Source of the DNA: Novosphingobium sp. G106 | GTDB lineage: Bacteria > Pseudomonadota > Alphaproteobacteria > Sphingomonadales > Sphingomonadaceae | DNA: 64,000 nucleotides | Assembly: GCF_019075875.1 (NCBI RefSeq) | Contig: NZ_JAHOOZ010000001.1 | Location: 4,030,001 to 4,094,000 of the forward strand | Reading direction: 5' to 3' | Shown here: positions 18,632 to 27,869 of the stretch, piece by piece | Numbering within the stretch: the stretch's first letter is position 1 | Layout of the letters: every line of letters begins with the position of its first letter | Position numbers and translations under genes: made by a program | Notes under the pieces: model-generated | Seen by the model: only the letters and a program-made list of their open reading frames with translations | Database searches by the model: none | What the model was told of the DNA's origin: nothing

Positions 18632-19303
18632 TCAGCGCGCGGTGAAGGCTCGCTTGTATTCGCCGGGAAACACACGTTGCAGCGCTGCCACCTTGGGCGC
18701 GTCCCAGCGCCGGATATAGGGGTGATCGGGGTTGTTCAGCATGAAGTCCTGGTGATCGGTCTCGGCCGGGTAGAAGCGCTGATAGGCCTCTATCCGGGTG
18801 ACGATCGGCGCATGCCAGACGTTCGAGGCGCGCAGCTGGGCAAGGTAAGCCTCTGCCACCGCACGCTGCTCGGGATTCATCGGTACGAGCGCGTTGCGGT
18901 ACTCCTTGCCGACATCGGGGCCCTGGCGGTTGAGCTGGGTCGGGTCGGTTACTACCGAAAAGAAGATGCGCAGCAGCTGGTCGTAGCGGACGCGGGCGGG
19001 GTCGTAGGTGACGCGCACCGATTCGGCGTGGCCGCTGTCGCCGCCGTGGATCAGCTCATAATGCGCCTTGTTGGCAGGGCCGCCGTGATAGCCCGAGACC
19101 GCGCTGGTCACGCCGATCACATGGCTGAACACGCCTTCTACGCCCCAGAAGCAGCCACCCGCAAAAATTGCGGTCTTGAGGCCGGCTGGCTCGCTCGCCT
19201 GGCGCTGTGCGGCGGGCGTCAGAACGACAGTCTCGGCGGATGCGGGTTGCTGACAGGCGGCGGCAAGCGCCAGGAGGGGCAGCAGGAAGGCTGCGCGCCT
19301 CAT
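18632..19303 (-). CDS. msrA: Peptide-methionine (S)-S-oxide reductase MsrA, predicted lipoprotein
   Basis: MsrA reduces the S-epimer of methionine sulfoxide. The catalytic motif GGCFWGVEGVF and the family stretch VSGYHGG are present, as is AESVRVTYDP. The 223-residue product begins with a lipoprotein signal ending in LAAAC, so it should be anchored outside the cytoplasm; most MsrA proteins are cytosolic. The ATG at 19303 is preferred to the GTG one codon upstream. With the Tat lipoprotein MsrB at 7400 it would give both epimer-specific repair activities at the cell envelope. It lies downstream of a 49-codon gene and upstream of the Zur-like regulator. Confidence 0.92.
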   Translation of the reverse strand: MRRAAFLLPLLALAAACQQPASAETVVLTPAAQRQASEPAGLKTAIFAGGCFWGVEGVFSHVIGVTSAVSGYHGGPANKAHYELIHGGDSGHAESVRVTYDPARVRYDQLLRIFFSVVTDPTQLNRQGPDVGKEYRNALVPMNPEQRAVAEAYLAQLRASNVWHAPIVTRIEAYQRFYPAETDHQDFMLNNPDHPYIRRWDAPKVAALQRVFPGEYKRAFTAR

Positions 19304-19325
19304 CACGCGACGGGCTGGCTGGCGA

Positions 19326-19475
19326 TCACTGGGCTTCGGCCGCGACGGCCTTGGGAACCACGCCGGTCGCTACGTCGCTGCTTCCACCAATGCCGAGCGT
19401 CGCCAGCACGAGCAGTGCCCCGGCGCCGAAGCCGAGGGCGAAGAAGCGGGTAATCTCTGACTTGAACAGTCCCAT
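19326..19475 (-). CDS. Small single-pass membrane protein, 49 aa
   Basis: The short frame starts with MGLFKSEITRFFALGFGAGALL and ends in KAVAAEAQ. One hydrophobic segment lies at residues 12-28. Translation from the ATG at 19475 is preferred because the upstream 15 codons lack this character. I do not recognise a domain. It lies 22 bases upstream of msrA, in the same direction. Whether it is translated is unknown. Confidence 0.5.
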   Translation of the reverse strand: MGLFKSEITRFFALGFGAGALLVLATLGIGGSSDVATGVVPKAVAAEAQ

Positions 19476-19602
19476 TGCATGAGTCGCTTTGTGATTCGTC
19501 GTGGCGGCCAATGGCATCACCGCGATTGCGGCGAAGTGAATAATACCACAAATTCCCTAATCGCGCGGCAAGCCGAGCTTATCGCGCGACGAACCGTTTG
19601 CC

Positions 19603-21195
19603 TTAGTGGCGGAATTGCCGCATTCCGGTGAAGACCATGGCCAGGCCGGCCGCGTCCGCAGCGGCTATGACCTCATCGTCGCGGATCGAACCACCCGGCT
19701 GGATGATCGCCGTGGCGCCCGCTTCGGCGGCGGCGAGCAGGCCGTCGGCGAAGGGGAAGAAGGCGTCCGAGGCGACCGCGCTGCCGACGGTACGTGCCTG
19801 GTCCCAGCCATAGGTCTCAGCGGCTTCCTTGGCCTTCATCGCGGCGATGCGCGAGCTATCGCGGCGGTTCATCTGGCCCGCGCCGATACCCGCCGTGACG
19901 CCGTCCTTGGCATAGACGATCGCGTTCGACTTGACGTGCTTGGCCACGGTCCAGGCGAACAGGCAGTCCTGAAGCTCCTGCTCGGTCGGCTGGCGCTTGG
20001 TGACGACCTTGAGGTCATCACGCGATATCGCACCGGTGTCGCGGTCCTGTACGAGCAGGCCGCCGGCGATGACGACCTGGTTGAAGCCCTTGCGCGCCGG
20101 ATCTGGCAGGCCCTGGCTGATCAGCAGACGCAGGTTCTTCTTCCTGGTGAAGGCCGCGCGCGCCGCATCATCGGCACCGGGCGCGACGACGACTTCGGTG
20201 AAGATCTTGGCGATTGCCTCGGCGGTCGGCCCGTCGAGGGGGACGTTTGTCGCGACGATACCGCCGTAGGCCGAAACCGAATCGCAGGCCAGCGCCGCTT
20301 CCCAAGCCTCGAGCAGGGTCGGTGCCGTGGCGACGCCGCAGGGGTTGGCATGCTTGACGATGACTACCGTGGGCTGTTGCCCGGCGAATTCGCCCACCAG
20401 TTCGAGCGCGGCATTGGCGTCGTTGTAGTTGTTGTAGGACAGCTCCTTGCCCTGGACCTGCTCGGCCTGGGGAATGCCGGTGCCGAGCGACGAGCTGTCG
20501 GCGAGATAGAGCGCGGCTTCCTGGTGCGGGTTCTCGCCATAGCGCAGCGTGGTCGCGAGCGTGCTGGAAACTGCGCGGCGCGGCGGGAAGTGATGCTGCT
20601 GGTCGGTGCGGGCGAACCAGCCGGCGATCGCGGCATCGTAGGCGGCGGTGGCGGCGAAGGCCTTGGCGGCCATGACCTTGCGGAATTCTAGCCGGCTGGC
20701 ACCGCCCGTTTCCTCAAGCTCCGTCAGCAGCGTCGCGTAGTCGGCGGGGTCGGTGAGGATCGTCACATAGGCGTGATTCTTCGCCGCCGAGCGCACCATC
20801 GAGGGGCCGCCGATGTCGATGTTCTCGATCACCTCGTCGCGCTCCGCACCCTTGGCCACGGTCTGCTGGAACGGATAGAGGTTGACCACGACGAGGTCGA
20901 TCGCGCCGATGCCGTGCTCTGCCATCGCCTTGGCATGCTCGGCATCGTCGCGCACCGCGAGCAGGCCGCCGTGGACCATCGGGTGCAGCGTCTTGACGCG
21001 GCCGTCCATCATCTCGGGGAAGCCGGTGAGATCGGACACGTCGCGCACCGTCAGGCTCGCGTCACGCAGCGCCTTGGCCGTGCCGCCGGTCGAGACGAGT
21101 TCGACGCCCCGCGCGGCGAGCGCCTTGCCGAGATCGGCGAGGCCCGCCTTGTCGGAAACGGAAAGCAGCGCGCGGCGGATGGTGACGTCTGTCAT
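19603..21195 (-). CDS. purH: Bifunctional AICAR transformylase / IMP cyclohydrolase PurH
   Basis: PurH catalyses the last two steps of purine synthesis, AICAR to FAICAR to IMP. The 530-residue protein opens with the cyclohydrolase domain ([36 protein letters not shown]). The transformylase domain follows, with [14 protein letters not shown], then [13 protein letters not shown] and [16 protein letters not shown]. Length is normal. It is the last gene of the rpe / heparinase-like / purH block, on the same strand. Confidence 0.97.
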   Translation of the reverse strand: MTDVTIRRALLSVSDKAGLADLGKALAARGVELVSTGGTAKALRDASLTVRDVSDLTGFPEMMDGRVKTLHPMVHGGLLAVRDDAEHAKAMAEHGIGAIDLVVVNLYPFQQTVAKGAERDEVIENIDIGGPSMVRSAAKNHAYVTILTDPADYATLLTELEETGGASRLEFRKVMAAKAFAATAAYDAAIAGWFARTDQQHHFPPRRAVSSTLATTLRYGENPHQEAALYLADSSSLGTGIPQAEQVQGKELSYNNYNDANAALELVGEFAGQQPTVVIVKHANPCGVATAPTLLEAWEAALACDSVSAYGGIVATNVPLDGPTAEAIAKIFTEVVVAPGADDAARAAFTRKKNLRLLISQGLPDPARKGFNQVVIAGGLLVQDRDTGAISRDDLKVVTKRQPTEQELQDCLFAWTVAKHVKSNAIVYAKDGVTAGIGAGQMNRRDSSRIAAMKAKEAAETYGWDQARTVGSAVASDAFFPFADGLLAAAEAGATAIIQPGGSIRDDEVIAAADAAGLAMVFTGMRQFRH

Positions 21196-21275
21196 GGCGA
21201 GACTCGCTATTTATGGCGGGGATTCGCGCCCCCCATAAGGATTTCAGCAAGAATCGCCAGCGGGCCGGGACCCGG

Positions 21276-23201
21276 TTACCCCATCTTCTTCAGCAGCCAG
21301 GCAAAATTGCCGCCGCCCCGCGAGACGAGACCGCTGACGACGAGCTGCTGGATCGGCACCGGCCGGCCCTGCCCGTCGACCCAGAACAGATCCTCGACGG
21401 TCACTTCGCCGCCCGCGGCACGGAACTGCCAGTAGGTGCCATCGGGCAAGGCAATGCCGACGCCCTGGCCATCGTCCGACAGGCCGACCTCGATATTGGG
21501 GCCCAAATGGAAGCGGATGGCGAAGGCCACCTTGCCGCGCTTGCCCTTGCGGCCGGTGGGCACCAGCAGGTCCTCGCCGCGCAGCTCGCTGCCGTCGTCG
21601 CGCAGGATCAGGATGCGGCGGTGGACCAGGCCGTAGCGCGCGGCATAGCCGTTATGGCTGGCTTCGAGCCGCGTCGCGCGGCCGCCTTTGCCGGCCTTGT
21701 CGACGGCATCGCCTTCGAGCGTGCGGCGGTCTATGTCGACTTCGGAGACGCCCGAGCCGATCTTGCCGTTGATCAGGACGGCGGTGGAATTGACGTCATC
21801 GAGCACCAACGTCGAATGCGCCGCGGTGGCGCGCAGGCCCTGCTCGAGCCGGACCGGAACGAGCCCGCCCGCGGCGGCCGAACCGCCGCAGTTGACGACG
21901 ATCCGGTGTGCGCCCGAGGAAAACTCGAAAGCCAGCGTCGAGGCGCAGCCCGTCCGCGCATGCTTCGCCATCGGCGGCGGCGCGGCGTCGAACAGCAGCA
22001 GGCTCTTCTGCGCGGTGACGCGCTGGAAGCCCCACTGGCGCACGTCGCGCAGGGGCCGCGTGCGCACGCTGCTGGCATCGACCAGCCGGGCGATCTCGTC
22101 GGCGTCGATCGCCCAGGAGCCCTGCCACGAGCCCAGCGAGCCGTCGCCGTGGGTCAGCGCGAGCAGCGGCGGCACCAGCACCGCGATCAGGTTGTCGAGC
22201 GCTTCGGGCGCCTCGCGCCGCGTGGCGCGGTAGCAGGCGCGCAGGCTGACGAGCAGCGTGATCGCTTCCATCTGGCCGAGCGGGCTGCGCGACAGCACGC
22301 CGCCATCGTCGCCGATCAGGTCGCCCAGCGCGCGGATCAGCCCGGCCTCGCCAAAGAGGCGGCGCGGGCGGCCGTCGGGCAGCAGCAGGCCCGAGGCGAC
22401 GATGCCACACCAGCCGGCGACCGCGCCCAGCAGGTCCTCGGCACGGCCGACGTTGCGGTCGAGCCAGCGCGCGCCGTCCATGACCGCCGCAAGTACACGC
22501 GGGCGCAGTCGCTTGTCGTGACCCGAAAGGATCAGCGGCGCGTGGACCAGCCAGTTGAGCTGGCGCGTGCCGGCGTTGGCCACACTCCAGGCTGGCCCCT
22601 TGCCGGGCTTGCCTGGCGGCTTGGGATTGGCGTCGAGCCAGGCGGCGAAGATCCGTTCGGCGACGGGCACGCCCTGCTCGCGCACGGCGCAGGCTTCGAG
22701 ATCGGCGAGCCAGGCGAAGGAATGGACCACGCGCTCGAGCGGCGGGGTCATCCGGCCGGCGCCGGCGAAGTCGATCTGCGCTATCGGCGTCTTGGCACCG
22801 TGAACGAGGAAATGCCCGGCACGCAGCGCGGTGCCCGCGGCGCGGCTGCCCGGCAGCGGGTTCGACACAGTCGCCAGCAGCCGCGGCTTGGCCGACTTGC
22901 CCATCGGCGAGCTGAGCATCGAGCCGGGCACGCCGATCTTGTAGGCGAATCGTACCAGCCATTCGCCGGCACCGACCGAGGGCGGCGAGAAATCAGCGAG
23001 CGCCAGCGCCCGTCCCGGCTCGATGATGCCGGGCTCGACCGGTTCGCCGCGGTCCCGATCAGCCTCGCTGGCGGTGACCTCGGCTTCACTCACCACCATC
23101 TCCTCGGCCGCGTCGGTCAGCGGAATTGCCAGGGCGTCACCGGCATCGATATCAATAGCGGTACGCGTGGCGGCGAGAGCGGAAGTTGCCGTCTCGCCCA
23201 T
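21276..23201 (-). CDS. Heparinase II/III family protein
   Basis: This 641-residue protein has an N-terminal all-alpha region and a C-terminal beta domain of the heparinase II/III superfamily, polysaccharide lyases that cut acidic glycans. Visible are WLADLEACAVREQGVPVAERIFAAW, then GDGSLGSWQGS (about residues 340-360), SAAAGGLVPVRL, then AAHSTLVLDD and a final GGGNFAWLLKKMG. No signal peptide is seen; the first 60 residues are acidic and probably disordered. It lies three bases after rpe and 80 before purH on the same strand. A role in polysaccharide or cell-wall turnover is plausible but unproven. Confidence 0.82.
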   Translation of the reverse strand: MGETATSALAATRTAIDIDAGDALAIPLTDAAEEMVVSEAEVTASEADRDRGEPVEPGIIEPGRALALADFSPPSVGAGEWLVRFAYKIGVPGSMLSSPMGKSAKPRLLATVSNPLPGSRAAGTALRAGHFLVHGAKTPIAQIDFAGAGRMTPPLERVVHSFAWLADLEACAVREQGVPVAERIFAAWLDANPKPPGKPGKGPAWSVANAGTRQLNWLVHAPLILSGHDKRLRPRVLAAVMDGARWLDRNVGRAEDLLGAVAGWCGIVASGLLLPDGRPRRLFGEAGLIRALGDLIGDDGGVLSRSPLGQMEAITLLVSLRACYRATRREAPEALDNLIAVLVPPLLALTHGDGSLGSWQGSWAIDADEIARLVDASSVRTRPLRDVRQWGFQRVTAQKSLLLFDAAPPPMAKHARTGCASTLAFEFSSGAHRIVVNCGGSAAAGGLVPVRLEQGLRATAAHSTLVLDDVNSTAVLINGKIGSGVSEVDIDRRTLEGDAVDKAGKGGRATRLEASHNGYAARYGLVHRRILILRDDGSELRGEDLLVPTGRKGKRGKVAFAIRFHLGPNIEVGLSDDGQGVGIALPDGTYWQFRAAGGEVTVEDLFWVDGQGRPVPIQQLVVSGLVSRGGGNFAWLLKKMG

Positions 23202-23204
23202 GGC

Positions 23205-23867
23205 TCAGGCAAGCCCCTTGAGCGCGGCGATATTCGCCGCATAGCGATCGGGGCCACCGCGGAACGTCGCCGTGCCAGCGACCAGCACGTCCGCGCCGGC
23301 ATCGACGCAGGACTGCGCAGTGCCGACATCGACGCCGCCGTCCACTTCGAGCCTGATATCCCGTCCCGTCTTGTCGATCATCTTGCGGAGCGCCTCGATC
23401 TTGCGCAGCTGGCTGGAAATGAAGCTCTGCCCGCCGAAACCCGGATTGACGCTCATCACCAGGACGAGGTCGATCTCGTCGATCAGGTAATCCAGCATCT
23501 TGGCCGGGGTTCCCGGGTTCAGCGAAACGCCGGCCTGCTTGCCGAGGCCCTTGATCGCCTGAACCGTGCGGTGGGCATGCGGACCCGCCTCGGGATGGAA
23601 GGTGATGATGTCGGCACCTGCCTCGGCAAAGGCCTCCAGGTAGAGGTCGACCGGCGAAATCATCAGGTGCACGTCGAAGGGCTTCTTGGTGTGCGGCCGC
23701 AGGGCTTTGACCACCATCGGCCCGATCGTGATGTTGGGCACGAAATGGCCGTCCATCACGTCGACGTGGATCCAGTCGGCCCCCGCCGCATCGACCGCGC
23801 GCACTTCTTCGCCCAGCCGGGAGAAATCGGCGGAGAGGATCGAGGGCGAGATGAGAGGGGCGGCCAT
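23205..23867 (-). CDS. rpe: Ribulose-phosphate 3-epimerase
   Basis: Rpe interconverts ribulose 5-phosphate and xylulose 5-phosphate in the pentose phosphate pathway. The 220-residue TIM barrel shows the expected motifs: [17 protein letters not shown], then [16 protein letters not shown] (metal-binding His/Asp), [17 protein letters not shown] and EVDGGVD. Length is standard. It heads the block rpe, heparinase-like gene, purH. A nine-G tract (23891-23899) lies 24 bases upstream of its ATG. Confidence 0.96.
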   Translation of the reverse strand: MAAPLISPSILSADFSRLGEEVRAVDAAGADWIHVDVMDGHFVPNITIGPMVVKALRPHTKKPFDVHLMISPVDLYLEAFAEAGADIITFHPEAGPHAHRTVQAIKGLGKQAGVSLNPGTPAKMLDYLIDEIDLVLVMSVNPGFGGQSFISSQLRKIEALRKMIDKTGRDIRLEVDGGVDVGTAQSCVDAGADVLVAGTATFRGGPDRYAANIAALKGLA

Positions 23868-24140
23868 GAAAGGCGATTAGACACCGCCACGGGGGGGGGA
23901 CAAGGACGAAACCAGGTGTTTTCCACACGCGAAGGTAAGCCGCACGACTAACGCCATTGCGCATGCGGCCAACCGTCGCCGCAAAGGCTTGCAAATTCAG
24001 TCTGTATTCAGCGGCAAAATCGAATATTAAGCCCTCTCGCCCCCGGGGGCCGCCGCCCCGCCGTCTCGAAACGGCAATGCCAAGCTGCTGAGATAGCCAA
24101 TCCTTTTCCCCTCATTTTCATTGTCAGGACCAGTACGCCC

Positions 24141-24638
24141 ATGACCCTCCCGAGACGTCTGAGCGCGGCGGCGATCGCTTGCGCCGCCACGCTGACGGCA
24201 TTCTTCGGACACGCTGCGCAGGCCCAAACGGCAACGCCGCCGGCGGGCTGCACCGGCACGCCCAGCGCAACCTGGATCACCGTCAATGCGGAAGGCTTGC
24301 GCAACAGCAACGGCCTGCTCGCGGTCACCCTCTATGCCGACAATCCCAGCAAGTTCCTGGTCCGTCACGGCTCGCTCTACGTCGGCCGGGTGAACGCGGT
24401 GCAGGGCACGACCCATGCCTGCCTCTTCGTGCCGAAGCCGGGCGTCTATGCGCTGGCGCTCTATCACGACGAGAACGGCGACAAGAAGTTCGACCGCACT
24501 TCCATCGGCTTCCCCGCCGAAGGCTATGGCTTCTCGAACAATCCGCCGACGCTGGCCGGCCTGCCGTCGTTCCGCTCGGTCCGCCTAAACATCCCGCGCA
24601 CCGGCCTGACTACGCGCGTGCAGATGAAGTACCCCTGA
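24141..24638 (+). CDS. Secreted DUF2141 protein
   Basis: The 165-residue product begins with a signal peptide cleaved after AQAQ. The body matches DUF2141: VTLYADNPSKFLV, then VYALALYHDENGDKKFD, then FPAEGYGFSNN. DUF2141 proteins are small periplasmic or secreted proteins of unknown function, common in proteobacteria. It stands alone, convergent with the nucleotidyltransferase six bases downstream. No direct evidence of function exists in the context. Confidence 0.83.
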   Translation: MTLPRRLSAAAIACAATLTAFFGHAAQAQTATPPAGCTGTPSATWITVNAEGLRNSNGLLAVTLYADNPSKFLVRHGSLYVGRVNAVQGTTHACLFVPKPGVYALALYHDENGDKKFDRTSIGFPAEGYGFSNNPPTLAGLPSFRSVRLNIPRTGLTTRVQMKYP

Positions 24639-24644
24639 TCCGAT

Positions 24645-25379
24645 TCAGCCGTAGATTTCCTTGAGCTGCACCGGGGCCTCCGCCTCGGCCAAGGCATGCG
24701 CACGCGGATCGTCGACGTCGAGCCACCAGGCCTCGCCGACGTCCAGCGTCGCCGCCCGGCCCTTGTCGGCGAGGCGCTGCATGCCGTCGGACAGGCTTCC
24801 GGACTTGCCCGCCGTCACGGCCTCGGCGATCGCCTCGGCGAGTTCGGGCGTGGCGAGGAATGCACCGCAATCGACCGCGTCGTATTCGGGTATCGTCTTG
24901 CCGATGGCTTGGATGAAACCGCGCGCGTCGGTCCGGACCCAAGTGGCATCGTCGGGGTCGATCAGCGGGCTGGTGATGCGCCGGTCGATTCCCAGCGTGA
25001 CGCCGCGGTCCGAGCCACCGGCCCCGGCGAGCTGCTGCAGCACCGCCGCGGAAAATATGTGGTCGGCCATCATCAGCAGGTAGTTGCCGTCGATCCGCGC
25101 AGCACCGGCCATGACCGAGAAGCCGTTCGGCTTCGACCAGTCGTCGACGCGCTGCGCGACGACGGGAATGCCCGCACGATCGGCCAGCGCCGGCAATGCG
25201 GCCTCGACCTTCTCCGCCTCGTGGCCGGTGACCACGACGACCCTCGCCGCGCCTGCGGCCGCGGCCTGGCGCACGCCGAGTTCGAGCAGCGGAATGCCCG
25301 CGACCGGTGTCAGCGGCTTCGATTCGGAAATGTCGCGCAGGCGGCTGCCATATCCCGCGGCAATGATCAGGGCTTCCAT
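24645..25379 (-). CDS. CTP:inositol-1-phosphate cytidylyltransferase-like nucleotidyltransferase
   Basis: The 244-residue sugar-nucleotidyltransferase fold protein starts with AAGYGSRL at residues 7-14 and KPLTP at 21-25. LLMMADHIF follows, with the metal/CTP-binding Asp at 106, and later DCGAF and WWLDVDDP. This order, including the GFSV stretch and the (G/A)DH motif, matches the IPCT domain that makes CDP-inositol in the di-inositol-phosphate pathway better than glucose-1-phosphate enzymes. It lies 72 bases downstream of inositol-phosphate synthase and near two CDP-alcohol phosphotransferases. Its likely substrates are CTP and inositol 1-phosphate. Choline-phosphate or other CDP-alcohol activation is an alternative. 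Confidence 0.72.
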   Translation of the reverse strand: MEALIIAAGYGSRLRDISESKPLTPVAGIPLLELGVRQAAAAGAARVVVVTGHEAEKVEAALPALADRAGIPVVAQRVDDWSKPNGFSVMAGAARIDGNYLLMMADHIFSAAVLQQLAGAGGSDRGVTLGIDRRITSPLIDPDDATWVRTDARGFIQAIGKTIPEYDAVDCGAFLATPELAEAIAEAVTAGKSGSLSDGMQRLADKGRAATLDVGEAWWLDVDDPRAHALAEAEAPVQLKEIYG

Positions 25380-25398
25380 CGTGTCCTCACAAACGAAC

Positions 25399-25428
25399 GG
25401 CGCCGGCCAGAACCAACTGACCGGCGCC
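25399..25428 (-). terminator. Strong GC hairpin between inositol synthase and the cytidylyltransferase
   Basis: GGCGCCGG at 25399-25406 pairs with CCGGCGCC at 25421-25428. On the transcribed strand the stem is followed by GTTCGTTTGTG, a weak T-rich tail. It lies between two same-strand genes, so it may be a leaky terminator or an RNA-stabilising hairpin. Confidence 0.4.
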
Positions 25429-25451
25429 GCCGTTAACCAGATTTGTCAGGC

Positions 25452-26553
25452 TTATTCCGCGGCGAGCGCGGTGACGCCGACATATTCCTCGACCATCTGC
25501 GCGGCGACGTCGTCGTTGAACTGCTGCGGCGGATGCTTGCAGAAGTAGGCCGACGGGCCGATCAGCGCGCCGCCCTCGCCGCGCTCGAGCGCGACCTTGC
25601 AGCAACGGATGGCGTCCATGACGACGGCCGCCGAGTTCGGGCTGTCCTCGACCGAGAGACGCAGCTCCAGGTTCATCGGGACATTGCCCCACAGCTGGCC
25701 TTCCATGCGCAGGAAGCAGAGCTTGTTGTCCTTCTGCCACGGCACATAGTCGGACGGGCCGACGTGGATGTTCTCGTCCTCGAGACGCTGGGCAAGCATC
25801 GCCTGCACGGCCTCGGTCTTCGATTCCTTCTTGCTGCCCAGACGCTGGCGGTCGAGCATGTTCATGAAGTCGGTGTTACCGCCGGTGTTCAGCTGATAGG
25901 TGCGCTCGACATTGACGCCGCGGGCACCGAACAGGCTGGAGAGAACGCGGTGGACGATCGTTGCGCCGAGCTGCGCCTTGACGTCATCACCGACGATCGG
26001 GAGGCGCTTCTCGCGGAAACGGGCTTCCCACTCGGGACGGCTGGCGATGAACACGGGCATGCAGTTGACCACCGCGACGCCGGCTTCGAGCGCGCATTCC
26101 ATGTAGAATTCGGTGGCTTCCTGCGACCCGACGGGGAGGAAGTTGAGCAGAACCTCGGTGCCCGACGCCTTGAGCGCGGCAACGATGGATTCGCGGGTAG
26201 CTTCGGGCGCGTCAGCAACGATGAAGCCGCGCTCGCCCATGCCGGTCATGTGCGGGGCGACGCCGTCAGACACGCGGCCCATGATGACCTTGACGCCCGT
26301 TGCGGGGACGTTCGGCTGAAATACCGCAGTGTTGTTCGGCGCGGAGAAGATCGCTTCGGCAATGTCCTTGCCCACTTTGCGCGCATCGACATCGACGCCC
26401 ATCACGAACTCTACGTCGCCGGCTCCGTAGCCGCCGATCGTGTCATGAATGAGTCCCTGAGAGGAGTTATTCGAGCGATAATAGGCAACCCCCCTGCACC
26501 AGTGAGCTGGCGCAGTTGCCCACGCCGATCACGGCGACCTTGATTGGCTTCAT
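25452..26553 (-). CDS. ino1: myo-Inositol-1-phosphate synthase (frameshifted in this sequence)
   Basis: MIPS isomerises glucose 6-phosphate to inositol 1-phosphate using NAD. The ATG at 26553 begins MKPIKVAVIGVGNCASSLV, the NAD-binding motif. The frame then breaks in six C (26489-26494). With five, it reads LVQGVAYYRSNN and continues into the long frame from GGYGAGDVEFVMGVDVDARKVGKDI through NTGGNTDF and LEDENIHVGPSDYVPW to 25452, a 366-residue protein of the actinobacterial/archaeal type. All core regions are present, so a one-base error is more likely than loss. It feeds the inositol-phosphate cluster around it. Confidence 0.9.
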
Positions 26554-26644
26554 CAATTTTCGATCCCTTTCGAAAGACGCTTTTGCGCCCTAAACGCACG
26601 TAATTGTGAAAACACGCGGCAAAAGCAAGAAGTTTGCACAACGG

Positions 26645-27760
26645 TCAAGTTTGTCGCGGGCGAAGGACGAACACCACGACCACCAGCCAGACGGCAGCTC
26701 CAAACGAAAACAGCATGAGTCCCGGCGCCGCGACTCCCGCGACGATTCCGACGAGCCAGCCCAGAGCAAAAAAGTCCCGCATCGTCAACCAAATGAGCGT
26801 TTGGAACAGCCAGGACCGGCGCGCCTGGAAGTGCGTCTTAACCTCATCGAAGGTGAACGCAGCCTTGCTGTGACGCGCGCGTCGGCCGATCAGGAACAGC
26901 CCCAAAGCGACGATCGCCAGCCCCAGCGAGCCTGCGATTGCCGCTTCAGCGTTGCCCTGAATCCACAGATTAATGTCGAGCCCGGCAAGAAAACCTATGT
27001 TAGTTACCGCGTCGACGAGGCTGTCGGCCAGGGCACCGGCACGCGAAGACCGGAAAGTGGCTCGGGCGATCTCGCCATCGACGCCGTCGACGATCGACGC
27101 GAGCTGATAGAATATCGCGCCGAGGATCAGCCCGTTCGTGCCGCCGAAGATCAGCGAAGCGAGCATGGCAACCGCCAGCAAGGCCGACACCGCGGTCGCG
27201 TGGAACGGCGTGATCCCGGGGAAGCGCAACAACAACCGGCTGATCGCTTGCGAGATGGGCCGGTTGATCAGCTGCGAGACGATGCCGTCGCCCGGTTTCG
27301 AAGTTCCCGCGATGATCGCCTCGGCGGCGCGGTCAAGCCGCGCAATCGCCTGCGCTCGCGTGAGCTGGGGCAAGCGGGCCCAATCGCGTGGCGGAGCGAA
27401 CAGCAGGGCACCATGCGGCAGTTCCGCGCCGGACAAGGCGGATCGCAACCGCTCGGCGCTGACCGGATGCTCACCCTGAAGCAGCAGTTGCGGCGCGTCG
27501 TCGCCCGCCAGCGAAGCGGTATCGACCACACTGTAAGGCATGCCCTGGGCCAGCCGCGCGAGCTCGGCCGCGGCGTTCCTGTCTGGCCGCCAGCCACCGG
27601 GCACGGCAATCGTGCAGCAAGCCGCCCCTGCCTGAGCAACCTCGCGCAAGGCACGCGCCGCGGCCGGCAGGCCCGCGACGAGATGCGCCGCCGACCAGGC
27701 GTCCGAAAATACGACGACTACCCCGTTGCTCGTCCGAATACTCACACACGATCCCATCAC
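26645..27760 (-). CDS. CDP-alcohol phosphotransferase with N-terminal extension (DIPP synthase-like)
   Basis: The 371-residue membrane protein holds the CDP-alcohol phosphotransferase signature D-G-x2-A-R-x8-G-x3-D-x3-D in VDGVDGEIARATF and following residues (about 225-250), with several membrane helices. Just before it, GIVSQLINRPISQAISRLL is very like the linker of di-myo-inositol-phosphate-phosphate synthases. The first 150 residues lack a membrane segment and have no nucleotidyltransferase motif, but occupy the place where bifunctional enzymes carry the cytidylyltransferase. It lies 91 bases upstream of ino1 in the same direction. The likely donor is CDP-inositol or another CDP-alcohol; the acceptor is unknown. 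Confidence 0.75.
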   Translation of the reverse strand: MMGSCVSIRTSNGVVVVFSDAWSAAHLVAGLPAAARALREVAQAGAACCTIAVPGGWRPDRNAAAELARLAQGMPYSVVDTASLAGDDAPQLLLQGEHPVSAERLRSALSGAELPHGALLFAPPRDWARLPQLTRAQAIARLDRAAEAIIAGTSKPGDGIVSQLINRPISQAISRLLLRFPGITPFHATAVSALLAVAMLASLIFGGTNGLILGAIFYQLASIVDGVDGEIARATFRSSRAGALADSLVDAVTNIGFLAGLDINLWIQGNAEAAIAGSLGLAIVALGLFLIGRRARHSKAAFTFDEVKTHFQARRSWLFQTLIWLTMRDFFALGWLVGIVAGVAAPGLMLFSFGAAVWLVVVVFVLRPRQT

Positions 27761-27869
27761 CGGCCTTCCCCGGCGCCGGTCTTGCTATATAGCGAGCCCG
27801 CGGCGACGCAAGGCGGCGCACCGGAACGGATCGCCCACCCTGGGCAAAAGCAGAGTAAGGAGTAGCGTC

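Noticed and set aside
21213..23951. 912-codon open frame on the plus strand over the heparinase-like and rpe genes
   Set aside because: It mirrors real genes with clear family motifs on the other strand. Its composition (Arg, Ala, Gly, His, Asp runs) is typical of antisense shadows in high-GC DNA.
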